DNA from: Timema cristinae
Taxonomy: Eukaryota; Arthropoda; Insecta; Phasmatodea; Timematidae
Reading direction: 5' to 3'
DNA: 64,000 nucleotides
Assembly: GCA_039000515.1 (NCBI GenBank)
Contig: JBCFYV010000100.1
Location: forward strand, 48,447,048 to 48,511,047
Shown here: positions 10,950 to 22,531 of the stretch, piece by piece
How positions within the stretch are numbered: position 1 is the stretch's first letter
Layout of the letters: every line of letters starts with the position of its first letter
Translations under genes and position numbers: made by a program
Notes under the pieces: model-generated
Database searches by the model: none
The model's input: the letters and a program-made list of their open reading frames with translations, nothing else
Told to the model about the DNA's origin: nothing

Positions 10950-12185
10950 AAAAAAATCTATAATGTTTTCCCAGATTTTAAATAGCCATACACCTATTTC
11001 TCTCTTATATACCTTTTCTAATAGTACTCTAGAAAAGAATATGAGTACACTTTTCAGCAGTTAAAATATTCTATCGGTTAATCAACATGGCTTTATAAAA
11101 CATAGATCCTATTGTCAGAAATTTAGTAGATATTTTGGAGCATATTGCCATTAAGTCTCTAATCAATTTCAGAGATGTAATTTGTTTTGATTAAAGTAAA
11201 ACTTTTGATTTATATAGGCATGATATTATTCTCTCGTAACTTTGCAGTTTTGGCCTGTCTCACACTTGAGTTGTTAATTGGTTTCACAGAAAATTAAAGA
11301 GTAGGTAATTGGCTCTAAAGTTAGATTCACAAAACGCAAATACATTTTTGGCCCCTTGTGATATAACACAGGGTTACAATTTATGACCACTCCTCTCAAA
11401 GTGTTTAAATATTTACCATTATCAAATTATTTGTTTAGCACCGCGTCTTACTACCCGTTCGGGTTATACGCTTTAAGTACTAATTACGCATTATATTAGG
11501 AATTGGGAAGGTTGAATTAGAGGAAGTGAACCCGCATTTCCGTGGAGGGAGAAACCACCCCAGTTCACCCACTGAGATTCGAACCTCGATCTCCCCATCT
11601 CAGCACTCGAGATCAACACGACAAGCGCGTTAGCCAACTACGCCACCGAGGCGGGTATCAAATTCATTTAAAACTATCAAATCAATATCATATTGTATAG
11701 AATTACAAAATTATATTACTGGTATTTTATATAGGTCTACTTTAAATGTAATGTCGATTAACAAATCCTAAACCAATTCATATCTTTTACTAGGAAAACA
11801 AATTCTAATTTTGCACTTATATACTGATAATCGATGACACAGTTCACTCCCTCAATATTAATTATCTAAGTGTTCTCTTGGGCACCAAACTCTCCTTTTC
11901 ACTTACAGTTTCTCATATAATATATCACCCATTGAAATTACTTGGACTAATCACATTTTTACCTCCTCGTTCAATAAAGTTGATTGTATTTTGACATTGT
12001 ATCATGCCGTATTTAAAATGTGCTACAGTTTCTTGGAATTTCATCAACTTAACTCTCTCTCTTCGGATTGTGACACGTTTAACGTAAATTTGTTGCGTGT
12101 ATCTATTATAAAACTTTTCTTAACGGATTTATTACTATTTCGCGTATTAATATGTAAAGTCACGGAATATGCAGCTGTCATTTAG
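10950..12185 (+). pseudogene. LINE reverse transcriptase, catalytic and C-terminal remnant
   Basis: Plus-strand frames give SHTPISLLYTFSNSTLEKNM, then a stop and NILSVNQHGFIKHRS, then (shifted) DVICFD-stop-SKTFDLYRHDIIL, VVNWFHRKLKS and DITQGYNL-stop-PLL. These follow RT motifs Y-R-P-I-S-L-L, L-x-x-x-Q-x-G-F-R, D-x-S-K-A-F-D-x-V-x-H and G-V-P-Q-G-S-x-L-G-P-L. After the SA insertion, weak C-terminal matches continue (ILTLYHAVFKMCYSFLEF at about 11985-12040). The YADD box is not recognisable. Many stops and shifts: an old dead copy of jockey/CR1 type. Confidence 0.7.
11429..11656 (-). mobile_element. SA SINE, minus strand, inserted in LINE pseudogene
   Basis: Tail complement starts at gcaccgcgtcttac (11438), preceded by a short tail complement; head complement ends ccaccgaggcgggt at 11656. 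The target tatcaaatt occurs at 11420-11428 and 11656-11664. Body and B box (gagattcgaacctcgat) are close to consensus, so it postdates decay of the LINE. Confidence 0.9.
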
Positions 12186-12553
12186 GATAGATATTATCAA
12201 TGCTTGTACAATAACACTAAGAATGTAAAATTGTATCACTGTTGTCAAAATATAAAATCTGTATTTACCATCAAAATTTCACAATAGACAATGTAGGCCT
12301 ATTTAGAACACAACCCAAATTAAAAATATATTTAAAAAAAAGCCATGATGTTCACGTTGTATAAGTAATTGGACCTGATTGTAATGGGGTCACCTACTTT
12401 CCCATCCATCTCCAATCTAATCTAATTTAGAAAGAAGATTTCTAGATATACTCCCTATCCTTACCCTATAGATTAGGATTAACATAACCCCTATTATAAA
12501 AGTATATGTTAAACTTTTATATATATATTATATTTTCTCCACATTTAAGTTTG

Positions 12554-12613
<60 letters not shown>

Positions 12614-14761
12614 CCTAAGAGACACTTAGATCTTTCCAAAAAATTGAAAGTTGTAAAATCTTTGTTTTAATTACAAAAAAAAGTAGTAGAAATATTAAAA
12701 TAATATCTCTTAGGCTGATAGTGAAACATTATAAGAATATTTGCCTTCTTTTTAAAAATCGGCTTTGAAGCTATTATTTTAATTGCAAAAATTTCATATC
12801 TGCACAAAACATTTACTATTACTATCTACTTCACTTTATGCTGCCATGTTTAAATGCTCACATGTCCATTGTTTTAAACGTGTATCATTTAATGACAGCT
12901 TCTGGCACAAAAAAAAATTGATGCATAATTTTTTTTTCTATTTTTAATATTCATACTCACTAACAAAATAAATACACTACCACGATAAAAAACATAATTC
13001 ACTTTGATTTGATTGATTCAATATTTGACAGGTTTAAATATCCCATGCAACCCCATTCCATCCTTCCACCTTGTCCTTCCAATCCATTTACCCCAATATA
13101 TTTTCTCTTCCCCCAAACCATCCCCTACTAACACCATATCCTTCCTCCACAATCCCCTAACACCCCCCCCCCCTTAATATTTTGGTTTTCTCTCCTTCTC
13201 TTCCCATGATAACGTTACCAACTCACACTTCCAACTACCCTAATTAATTCCTTTAATTCTTCACTCCTTAGCCCCATACCCTCCCTTCATTATTTATTAT
13301 ATTCTTACTCTTTGCACTCCCCCTTCCCCCACCAATAATAAAAAAATACCCAATAGTTGATACAAGAGCATCGGGTGAAAACATATATAGTTACTATTTT
13401 CCTGATTTGCCTTTGTAGCTGTCGATAGCAGATACAAATACAAAGGTTTAGGTTTAAATGAACTTTAAAATTATCAAGAAAGTATATTCAGAATGAACTA
13501 ATATTTTTATAATCTATGGAAAGTAAAATATATATATGCAACTGACATTATTGAGCAGTGGCAAGACAACAGGGCATGAATGGAATTCAGTGTATGCCCT
13601 GACATAAAAAAAAGTGATATTTTAGTTTTAAATAAATGTTTTATTATATAATCTCTATCCACTTCTAGTTGATAAGAGAATTACTATAATTTTAAACAAT
13701 CCACTTAGTCTGCAATTTCAAACGTCCCATTGTGGTTGAGTGAGGGGGTATAACAGCTCTGGGATTTGTTTAACCGGACACACCTGATCCACGTAGCTTT
13801 TGTGATACAAGCTTTCAGTGTTGCAAACATTTAGGAACGTTATAAAAAATTATTTTTCATCCAAATAGGAAAACAAATATACATAGATAAATATAAACAT
13901 ATTAATAATGAATTAGTGACGAAGTATATATTATTATATAATATATATAAAAACCATAGGGATTTTAATAATCAGTCGAAAATAGTGGTACTTTGTCAAA
14001 TCGCAGGATGATGGTTAATGGCTTATATCACAGATATAAAGTCCAGGGAAAGGAAGTAAGATAAAAAAATCCAACTTTAGGAAATTTTTAGGCGATTGAG
14101 TTAAAGTCCATCCGTGGGAAAACTTGACTAAGGCCCACGCCTTTCTATGATTGGACTTGGACCCAAGCTCTACAACCAGCCACTTGTTAGTTGAGTATTA
14201 AGTACGTTTCTTTAAATGTGAAAGAAAAATTATAATTATGGGACAAAAATAGAAGTTAAATGATTGAATACTTACTAACGATGATTTTTAAAATATTTTA
14301 TCTTCTGCTTTCAGATATCACATCTTGTCAAGTTCCCACCTATGAGGGTTAAGTGTGCCTTCCGAGGGGGGTGGGGGGAGAGGTGGCTCTTGACACAGAA
14401 AGAGCGGTATCTAATCCTTTACAAGGCTCATTGAGTATTTTTACTCTTTTCCCACCCTTAATGATCATCCTCGGTTCATTATTATAACTAAATTATAGTG
14501 AATATATTTAAAAAAAATTCTTAGCTCCACGTCATACTACCCATCTACTAATAATATGACACACACTAAAAAAAGTCGCATGATCGAAAGAGAATATTTT
14601 TTATTAGAAATAAAATAAATTAAATTTAGTATCTTTTTGAATGTTAAGTATTTTTCTTCTGTAAAAAATAATCTTATGATTTTAACACTATAGCTATTAG
14701 CGGGTCAATTTAAGGACTAAGGATAAGGCAGTTAATAGGTGAAGTGCAGCTAAATTAGCGT
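12186..14761. other. No gene seen; AT-rich, with a pyrimidine-rich block
   Basis: Contains the (TTA)n listed separately, a C/T-rich block at 13040-13350 with an 11-base C run at 13163-13173, and otherwise AT-rich unique sequence. 14090-14190 is of mixed composition without matches. No frame has coding character. Confidence 0.45.
12555..12611. repeat. (TTA)19 microsatellite
   Basis: Nineteen uninterrupted TTA units with no SINE adjoining on either side, unlike the short (TTA)n tails that end the SB copies. Confidence 0.95.
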
Positions 14762-15049
14762 GGTTGACACCAGTGGTCTTGGGGTAAAGTTCTCGCCTCA
14801 GAGCCCGATGTTCGTGGGTTTACGGATTTATCTTGAGCGATGAAAATACGTTGCACAACTTCCTTCGGAGAGGAAGTAAGGCCATTGGTCCTCATGTTGA
14901 TTTAGGCAAAGAGCCCGGGAAAGCATGTTAAAAAAAATCTTTCCGGCAAAATTGTTAGGCTCTTTCATTCTCTTTCTTAGAAATTCTCGTGTGCTGATAT
15001 AATCAGTAGGCTCAGAAAGTGCACGTTAAATACCTCGAATATTAAAAAT
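14762..15049 (+). mobile_element. SD SINE with an internal head deletion
   Basis: Head (gacaccagtggtcttggggt, agagcccgatgttcgtgggt) is followed directly by body sequence. The second half of the B box and acceptor side (caaaccctgccggggtc in other copies) is missing. Body and 3' end (ctcagaaagtgcacgttaaa) are well kept. Without a full B box it should not be transcribed by RNA polymerase III. Confidence 0.8.
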
Positions 15050-15766
15050 AATTTAGCGTGGAGAGAGAATGTGAAGAGTTAGATGAAAAAAATACCTTGT
15101 AGAAAACCACATCCAGAGCACTTTGCCGGAAGTACACCCCTAATCTTAAATTCAATATAATGTTTTACCAAAGCCTTGGACTATGTGACCCCCGGTGTAA
15201 GGTACTTAATATTGTGATCGAAATATACCAGGCGCTAAAATCTAAAACACGAAAATTTGTGTCGGTAAGTTGTATCGAGAAATAATTCACTATAAAATAA
15301 ATTGTTTCTAATATGTCACTCCATTCACTTATTTATTTTTAGAGAAAGAAATAACAATACCAGTTTTAGGAGCCTAGTGTTTCGTAAATACTAACCAAAA
15401 GTGATCGTCTTTTGAGACTTAAAACCCCCCTAGAATCGATCAGTTCCATCTGGTCTGAGTGTCTTGTCGGTGACTAAGACGACGTCGATGCGAGTAATAA
15501 GAAAGACAAGACGCAGCGTGCAAACACCAATAACAAAGACAAACAACCAGCAACGGTTGGGTTGGAGCTTTGAGGGTTCCGGGGTGAAGAAGGGGAGATA
15601 GAGAGAGAGAGAAGAATTTAGGAGATGAGAGAGAGAGATTGAGGTTGGGAGGGGGTGGAGAAGGATTGGTTAAAAGTCATGGAAGACAGGAAGTAAAGAG
15701 GGAAGGAAGGATTTTTCTTTTCGTTTCAATAGGGATTAGGAAAGTGGCTGAAAAAGGGAAAGGTAG
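15050..15766. other. No gene seen; GA-rich from 15590
   Basis: 15050-15590 is of mixed composition. 15597-15640 has short (GA)n runs. 15639-15766 carries plus-strand frames rich in G and R caused by purine bias. No motif recognised. Confidence 0.4.

Positions 15767-15809
<43 letters not shown>
15767..15809. repeat. (GT)n microsatellite
   Basis: About 20 GT units with one TT interruption near 15779. It generates Cys-Val and His-Thr repeats in overlapping frames that are not proteins. Confidence 0.95.
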
Positions 15810-15810
<1 letters not shown>

Positions 15811-15989
15811 ACGCACGAGGAGAAGGTGTGTATAATGTGTGTGCGTGAGTATATGAGGGACAGAGAGAGAAATAAACCCTCCTCTGATCGAGATGTGAAG
15901 GTAGCAGTGGGTAGAGGGTGTGAGGGACGAGCATCTCATAGGCCGTCTGGCCTTTTGCCCATTGCCAGAGTTGAAAAGATGAGAAGAAA

Positions 15990-16110
15990 CGGCTTTGCCA
16001 GCTGATCTCATATCAGCACCATCATAAACACAGCCAAATGACTGCTCTGGGTTACAGTTCGGGGGATCCGGGAAGTCACAGTGGGTACAGTAGTAGATGT
16101 AAGAACATAG
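15990..16110 (-). other. Weak candidate coding exon, Cys-rich
   Basis: A minus-strand frame opens at 16212. Between 16089 and 16030 it encodes four Cys as C-x2-C-x7-C-x7-C (YYCTHCDFPDPPNCNPEQ then SFGC), in a patch less AT-rich than its surroundings. The frame then runs into the (GT)n tract and becomes meaningless. I see no convincing acceptor or donor and do not recognise the domain. It could be a short secreted-protein exon or chance. Confidence 0.2.
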
Positions 16111-16219
16111 AAATACACACTCTTTTGTTTCATAAACAATGATATATACTGTAGGAAGTCCATTCTGAAAGGACTTTTTTCCTACCAGAAAAATAAAAAC
16201 TTGTGTATACAAGACTGGG

Positions 16220-17734
16220 AAATATTGAGCTCAGATTAAGAGGTTAAAGCAACCACTACCTTCTCTCCACCATTAAGTGTTAACAATGTAGTCCTATATG
16301 TATGTTATTACTCAAAGCTTAGGCTAGTCGATAGTTGGAGACCAACGATTCGCAGCACCTAAAAATATACTTTAAATACTGTTTTAAAATGATTCAAGAA
16401 AGATTTAAATTTGTTTTAAATATATCCTTGCCCTTCAGTTTGGGACTAGACCAAAACCACCACAGGTAGAACATTTCTGGTAAATGCGCATTTAAAAAAA
16501 TATACTAACCGTTTGTAAAAAAAAAAAAAAATCTGATTCAGTTTATTTAATGTGTGATTTATTAAAATACATATATCAGCGCACATCACTATTGGTAGGC
16601 ACATGCTATAAACGTAAAGTTTATTTAGTCTGGTTTTTCAGTGATGGTTATCTCTGGGGATAGATTTCAGACCGGGTGTAACAAGAGTGTATGTTTCCAA
16701 AAATCTACCTTACGTTTATTCTAAAACCATACCATCCTCATCCGTGTACCATTATCCTAGTTAGTGTATTAATGGGTATAGCCCAAACAGTAACTGATAC
16801 CTAAAGTTTGTGTGTTATCCACATTGTAAACAATGGAAATTCACAATATAGATGTCTGTGTCTAATAGCATTTAGTTAATATTAATGTTACATAACAGAA
16901 ACGCGCTTCTTTGTTGTGTTGAAAGTCCGAGTCAGCCAGCCAAACGCAAACAGTTCGTAACGATATAACAAAGTTGTTAGTTATTACAAACAGCTTACTT
17001 TGTGTATAGTCATGGCCGCCTATAAATGGGTAAAAGGGGAGATTCAGATTATTGTTATTTTCTATGAAAAAATAAAATAGTGTAATCAGTGTTTGTCTAC
17101 AATTTGCTATCAGAAACTTTGAATCATCAACATTTGAGTTAACAGAGATAAAAAATATAAAATGTAGATTTCCTCCTATTCCATCTTCAAAAGTTTTATT
17201 TTCATTTTGTTCTGTTCAATAAACTGTTGAAAACTTTAACGTTCCTTTTATATGATTTGAGCTACAACTTTTTTTTTGCAAAACTTAGCTCATGAACCTC
17301 ATAGCTCAGAATAATATTCAGATGCTTTAAAACCTTCCTCTCCCTTAATGTTAAATTCCTTTAAACATTTTCTCGAGGAGGGGGGGAGGATATGCCGTGG
17401 GTTGCCATATCTTCAGCCGATGGGATTACAATCTTCCTTCCTTTTTGGAAAACCCATATGAGCACCTTTGTGCATAGTTACACATCAGTATTTTGGAACT
17501 AAGCTAAAACATTTAAATAAAGACACACTTTTAAACTATAAAAAGATTGGAACTATAACAATAGCAGCTGGGAAGGTGTCGTGGCAGGACTAGAGTAGTC
17601 TATTGTCCCTAGTTCGAGGTAGAGTTAGTTCACCAATGTAAACATACAGGGGGACTATTTGTTAGTGTGACTAGCTTGGTCTGAAGACTTTTCTGGAACT
17701 TAATAAAATATACAGTAGTTGACAATATCACACT
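16220..17734. other. No gene seen; unique sequence with one possible SINE tail scrap
   Basis: 16755-16795 (tagtgtattaatgggtatag then cccaaacagta) weakly resembles the shared SINE tail. The rest is unique and AT-rich, with a few CpG around 16900-16960 and G runs near 17380. No coding signal. Confidence 0.4.
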
Positions 17735-17978
17735 AGGTACAAAAGCCCCATGACATCTTTGGTGCTGACTGACAGCTCACAGCTGACTCCTGACATTCAA
17801 TATTTAGGTATATACCTAAATTTTGACTGTCAGAAGTGACGGCTGCTAAATACATGTTTTTGCAGATCATATGGTTAGGCGTAGGGATACATAATTTGGT
17901 CTGGTGAATTTTCAAAGCTTTTAGCTGTCAGCTGTGAGCTGTCAGTCAGCACCAAAGAAGCCATGGGGTTACTGTACA
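17735..17978. mobile_element. Inverted-repeat MITE, about 240 bases
   Basis: The left arm (17740-17788: gccccatgacatctttggtg, ctgactgacagctcacagct) and right arm (17929-17972: agctgtgagctgtcagtcag, caccaaagaagccatgggg) are complementary over about 45 bases with few mismatches. The loop is about 140 bases with no coding frame. No second copy in the window; the superfamily is unknown. Confidence 0.6.
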
Positions 17979-18407
17979 TTAGTTTACAATAAAATCAATC
18001 TAAACTTCAAGTTTGACTATTTTAAACACTCCCATCCCTCCCTGCTCAAGGGCATCCTGACAAATTGCCCACGGGTAGGGACCGGTTTTAAACTCAGCTG
18101 ATGAATCACATATGGGGAGGAAATGTATCAATACCCCTCCCCTTACCATGAATTATGTTGCTATGTTTTTCTAAACAGGTTGTACAATCAAAGTGCTACA
18201 AACTAATATGGATATATTTTCACTGAGTGTTTTCATGGCCGAGAGCATCGAGGCGAAACTTTAAGTCTTGTCTTATATCACTAGTTAAGGAGTATACCGG
18301 GACTTTCTTGTTCGAATTATGTTTGGGTTCATCATTAAAATCCGTAAGATCTCAAATAAAAATGAAATTCTATCCTCTTTAAGGTTACCTTTAGGATGTT
18401 ATGCTCA
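17979..18407. other. No gene seen
   Basis: Unique sequence of mixed composition. No repeat family of this window and no coding frame. Confidence 0.35.
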
Positions 18408-18590
18408 CATCGGTAACCTCGTAGACTAAGACGTAAATTTCGTCTAGCCTTGTCTGTATGTGACAGTGAGTTTGGAGTTAAAATCCCAACTACGTTCCTG
18501 AGGGTTTTATTTCCCCTTAAATAATATCCTATTCTCTCTTCGCTTAAATGCAGGTACCTTTTCTTTTAAATCAAACCTACCTCAGTATTA
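18408..18590 (+). mobile_element. Very degraded SC SINE
   Basis: Order of weak matches fits SC: head (atcggtaacctcgtagacta), gtctagcctt, a B-box-like gagttaaaatcccaac, then the body (ctctcttcgcttaaatgcag and gtacc). The tail is not recognisable. Confidence 0.4.
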
Positions 18591-18924
18591 ATACGCTGAT
18601 AGGCGGGGTGTGTGGTAGGAGGTGGTGTATTTAACATTCCTATACAGAGTGCTCCCAGGCTAAACGGCTAAACTTCAGAAAGTGGTAGTGGATCAAACAC
18701 TAACTCAAAATGTATTTAGGATATTTGCTCGTTCTAGCTTCCTTTTTACGCAAATAGCAAAAAACAAAATATAAACACGTTTTTCTTCGGTAGTGGATTA
18801 ATATTAATTTTTTTGAAAAAATGGATCGGTCGTGCTGGACCTGTGGCTTGGACTCTGCTTTCACCTGATTTTAACTCAATTTTTTTTTGTATGGGGAGCA
18901 AAAAGTTTATGAAGTTCTTGTTAG

Positions 18925-19220
18925 TTATTATTATTATTATTAATAGTAGTATTATCACCGCGTCTTACTACCCGTTCCGGTTATACACACTTGCACTAAT
19001 GTGTAATGGTAGGGTGATTGTGAGATGAAATGGAGGACCTACAGTTTAACGTGGGATCCGAACCACGGTGGAGGGCTGGCATTCCCCCACATTCACAAGA
19101 TGTCTTGTCAGAGGTGAAGGAAGGGTTTGGTAATCAGATAAATATGTGCTTGGATCAAGGATTGAACCCCGGTCCCCCAACACAAAAGTCTGACACCTTA
19201 CCCCTAGATCACCAGGTCAC
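18925..19220 (-). mobile_element. SB SINE, full length, minus strand
   Basis: (TTA)n tail complement, shared tail complement from 18955 (cgcgtcttactacccgttcc), SB body, B box complement (ggattgaaccccggtcc) and A box complement ending ccaggtcac at 19220. The approximate flanks gttagtta and gttaatta may be a decayed target duplication. Confidence 0.9.
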
Positions 19221-19942
19221 TATCCTGTTAATTACCTTCAATCATTACGACGAAGGTTAACGCAAGCGCGTGAAGAAATAACAGTGGCACAATGTCAGTC
19301 AGCCACTCGTTCTGTCATTGATAGGTGCAATGCTTGTCTCTGATCTGGAGGCCATCAATTTGAACAAAATGAATAAAACATTTTATTTAATACCTACCTA
19401 TTTTGTTTTTATTTAGATTTTTGATGTTTGCGTGAAAATAAATCGAAATCTAGGCAAATCTCCAAAAGATGTTTTGAGTTAGTTATTTGATCCAATATTT
19501 GGTCGTTTAGACCGGGAACATCCGGTATATTAGCCTAGTGCTGTATTTCATCCTGCATCCCGCAGATTTTATCACCCCAAGGTTATGTGTAAATTCCCTT
19601 CCGTCATTAGCAAAGGCGATGTAAATTCCGTCATTTATTAAATTTATATTTTTTAAAGTCATTTAGATTTTATTTTTATGTAATTCCATAGGACTAAAAA
19701 TTTGTAATAGCTTGTTGAATAAAAAATATCCTGAAATTAAGATTATTTTCCCACTTTTTTTTTTTTCAGAATCTTGCGAATAGTTTTCAGACATCAATCA
19801 CACCAATGTTTGCACATTTGTGGAATTGTTGAATGAAGTACAAAGTGATACGGTGTACGAAGTAACCCTCAAAGAAGTTTAAGGTAACAATGGTGAGCGG
19901 GGGGGCGGGGGGGGGGACCTAATTAGTTTGCAGCATGAATTA
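19221..19942. other. No gene seen
   Basis: Mostly AT-rich unique sequence with a G-rich run (about 19898-19916) just before the next SINE. No coding signal. Confidence 0.4.
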
Positions 19943-20133
19943 AGTTATTCTAGTGTTGACAGGGATATCGGAGTTCGAATCTTGGTTGGGTATATTGAGT
20001 GTTGTTTTTTTCCAAAATTGTTTTCCACTCTCCCTTAAAGAAAATGCGGTGACATTTCCTCTGAATTCAACATTCCTCGTCCCTAACTCATCAGTATAAT
20101 TAGTATACATGAGTTTAGGCTTAACAGGTAGGC
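19943..20133 (+). mobile_element. SC/SA-type SINE lacking its 5' head
   Basis: Starts just before the B box (cggagttcgaatcttggt), followed by ccactctcccttaaag, gcggtgacatttcctctg and a diverged tail (gtataattagtatacat, taacaggtagg). Too diverged to assign to SA or SC. Confidence 0.7.
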
Positions 20134-20548
20134 TAACAAATGTTAAAAAGGATATGTTAATAGCTAATAGAATGATTGTAGAGAAATATCTATGTTTGTA
20201 TCAAAGAGGTGTCATGTGAATTTTTATTTGTGTAATTTTCTCCGCGCGATATAGGTGTTCTAGGAGAACAATACATTGTGACATTGTGTAAGGTTTTGAA
20301 ATTTTAAAATTACACATATATATGTTCATTTAAGTTTTGTTCTTTCAGGAATATGAAGCTAAATTTTTATTTTTAGGTTTTACCTCTGTACTAAAGTAGA
20401 AAATGTTGTCTTGTTGAAGTTAATTAAAGGGACCAAATTTACATCATAGATTATGGGGATAGGAATGAATTTACATGAAAATTGCAAACGTGATGGAATT
20501 TATCAAAACAGAGTTTATTAATGTATCTATATGATTTACTAGATAGCT
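20134..20548. other. No gene seen; AT-rich
   Basis: AT-rich unique sequence without repeat matches or open frames. It ends where the LINE-type block begins. Confidence 0.4.
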
Positions 20549-21018
20549 GTTGCCCGCGGCTTTGCTCGCGTGAAAGTTGATTATATACAAATACGAAAAT
20601 ATACATATGTATTTACAGATTAATTTAAAATATTACGTTACGTTGATGACCATAACTTGACCTCAGATCAAAAATAATGCAAGTCCGATACAAACTTTCA
20701 CCCCCTTTTTCATCCCTTATTAAATAAAATTTCCAAAATTCCTGAACACGTATTTATTTGTTTTACGTCAATAACCGAAATACAAACATTTTGTTTATGT
20801 AACTTTCAAAATGACGGACTTTCATACATATTATCATACATATTATCATCCCCTATTTTGACCCCTTAGGGGTGGAATTTTCTAAAATCATTTCTTTGTG
20901 GGTACCTACATAACAAAATGAATATACAGTCCGAATTTCATGCTTGTAGCCTTGATAGTTTGCGCTCGGCGATGATGAATCAGTCAGTCAGTCAGGACAT
21001 GTTAATTTATAATAATAG
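20549..21018 (+). mobile_element. LINE 3' end of the widespread arthropod type
   Basis: Begins agctgttgcccgcggctttg, a phrase I associate with very abundant insect and other arthropod LINE 3' regions. Later landmarks are ccccttaggggtggaatttt, a run about a trait-neutral untranslated tail (ccgaatttcatgcttgtag), gatgatgaatcagtcagtca and a tail of ataataatagat. No reverse transcriptase lies upstream, so it is a 5'-truncated insertion. Family name left open (CR1/Daphne-like by style). Confidence 0.65.
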
Positions 21019-21036
21019 ATGAATAGTGATATGATA

Positions 21037-21273
21037 AGGGGCCGGGGTTCAATCCTCGGTCCCGGCACAGATATATACGATTACCAAACCCTTCCTTCCT
21101 CTGACAAGACAATCATTGTGAATGTGGGAATGCCAGGCCTCCACCGTGGTCCGGATCCCACGTTAAACTGTAGGTCCTTCATTTCATCTCACAATCACCC
21201 TACCATTACACATTGCGTAAGTGCGTATAACCCGAACGGGTAGTAAGACGCGGTGATGATTAATAATAATAAA
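21037..21273 (+). mobile_element. SB SINE, 5' truncated
   Basis: Starts at the B box (gccggggttcaatcctcg), lacks the A box, and has full body, shared tail (cccgaacgggtagtaagacg) and an AT-rich tail. The motif agtgata occurs just before (from 21022) and just after (near 21275), a possible short target duplication. It sits right behind the LINE 3' end. Confidence 0.85.
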
Positions 21274-22192
21274 AGTGATAAAACCAATAAAACCAATTAA
21301 AACTTTTTAGCTACAAAACATATCTAACGATTTAAATAATGTATTTTTTTTGAATAAATATCTTAAATGAGTTGAGCTTGCCTCATAATTTATACACTGA
21401 TGAACTGAACGATATAATAAAGGAAGTAAACAACTTCAATAAAACTTTTACTTACAGAGCCGAGTTAAAGACCGAAGATGATATCTTTATTTCAATCCTT
21501 TTTACTACACTTCATAAAGTTGCAAACTGCACAAGTTAATTTAGCAACTCGAATGCTAGTTATCTTGAATGGAACGCAAAACCCTTTAGCGTTGTGCACA
21601 TTATCTTTAGTCTAGTTACTTCTTCTAAAAAAAAGAATTGTTTAATCTATGAATCATTTAATTTATAGAACTAATAACATTTATTTAGCAAATTTAAAAT
21701 CAAAATTCCTTTATCTTTAATATGTATTTTATATTTAAAAAAAATAAACTCCGTGGCGTTTATCCGAAAGCAAGCTATACCGGCCAAGCGGCCACCACGT
21801 TTTCGGGAAGATAGTGTCAACATTGTCGGATAGATGGTGTCATGTAGTCAGCGTAACCAAACCACAAATATTGATTTTAAATGAATGGTTAATTAATTTG
21901 AAAACACATACATACTAATTTTATATAAATTAATATTTCATCAATTAAAAATAATTATATTTTTACTAATTTTTTCACCCTGTAAACATATTTTCATATT
22001 TTAATAACAAAGTTTATAAATTGAATTTTTTCATTATTAAAAAGTCTTTCTTTTTACAATAATGAAAATAGGTTTTTTTAAAACGTATTTAATCTAAAAG
22101 AAATCTGTGCTGTTTCATATAAACATAAGTAAAAGGTTTTGGCAAATGAATAAATATTCGTGATGGTAAGTTTTATCTAGTTAGTTTAATCA
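21274..22192. other. No gene seen; AT-rich
   Basis: Unique AT-rich sequence. A less AT-rich patch lies at 21770-21860 without known motifs. No frame longer than 60 codons. Confidence 0.45.
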
Positions 22193-22204
22193 CTCAAACT
22201 AGTT

Positions 22205-22519
22205 AATATATAATAATATTATATTAATAATAATAATAATAATTATAATATTACCACCGCGTCTTACTACCCGTTCGGGTTGTACGCACTTACGCTAATG
22301 TGTAATGGTAGGGTGATATGTGAGATGAAATGGAGGACCTACAGTTTAACGTGGGAATCCGAACCACGGTGGCGACCTGGCATTCCACACATTAACAATA
22401 TTCTTGTCAGAGGTGTAGGAAGGGTTTGGAAATCAGATAAATCTGTGCCGGGACCGAGGATCGAACCCCAGCCTCCAGCATAGAAGTCCGACACCTTACC
22501 CCTAGACCACCAGGTCACC
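22205..22519 (-). mobile_element. SB SINE, full length, minus strand, perfect target duplication
   Basis: Bracketed by ctcaaactagtt at 22193-22204 and 22520-22531. A (TAA/ATT)n tail complement precedes the shared tail complement (22255 onward), then body, B box complement (aggatcgaaccccagcc) and A box complement. Few differences from consensus: a young copy. Confidence 0.92.
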
Positions 22520-22531
22520 CTCAAACTAGTT

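Noticed and set aside
15736..16212. 158-codon minus frame as a whole gene
   Set aside because: The last third is His-Thr repeats from the (GT)n tract. Only the Cys-rich part is kept, as a weak exon candidate.
22280..22524. Short frames over SINE copies here and at 18813-19260, 43013-43255, 55851-56033 and 56659-56904
   Set aside because: They repeat the same SINE-encoded residues at every copy and have no independent support.
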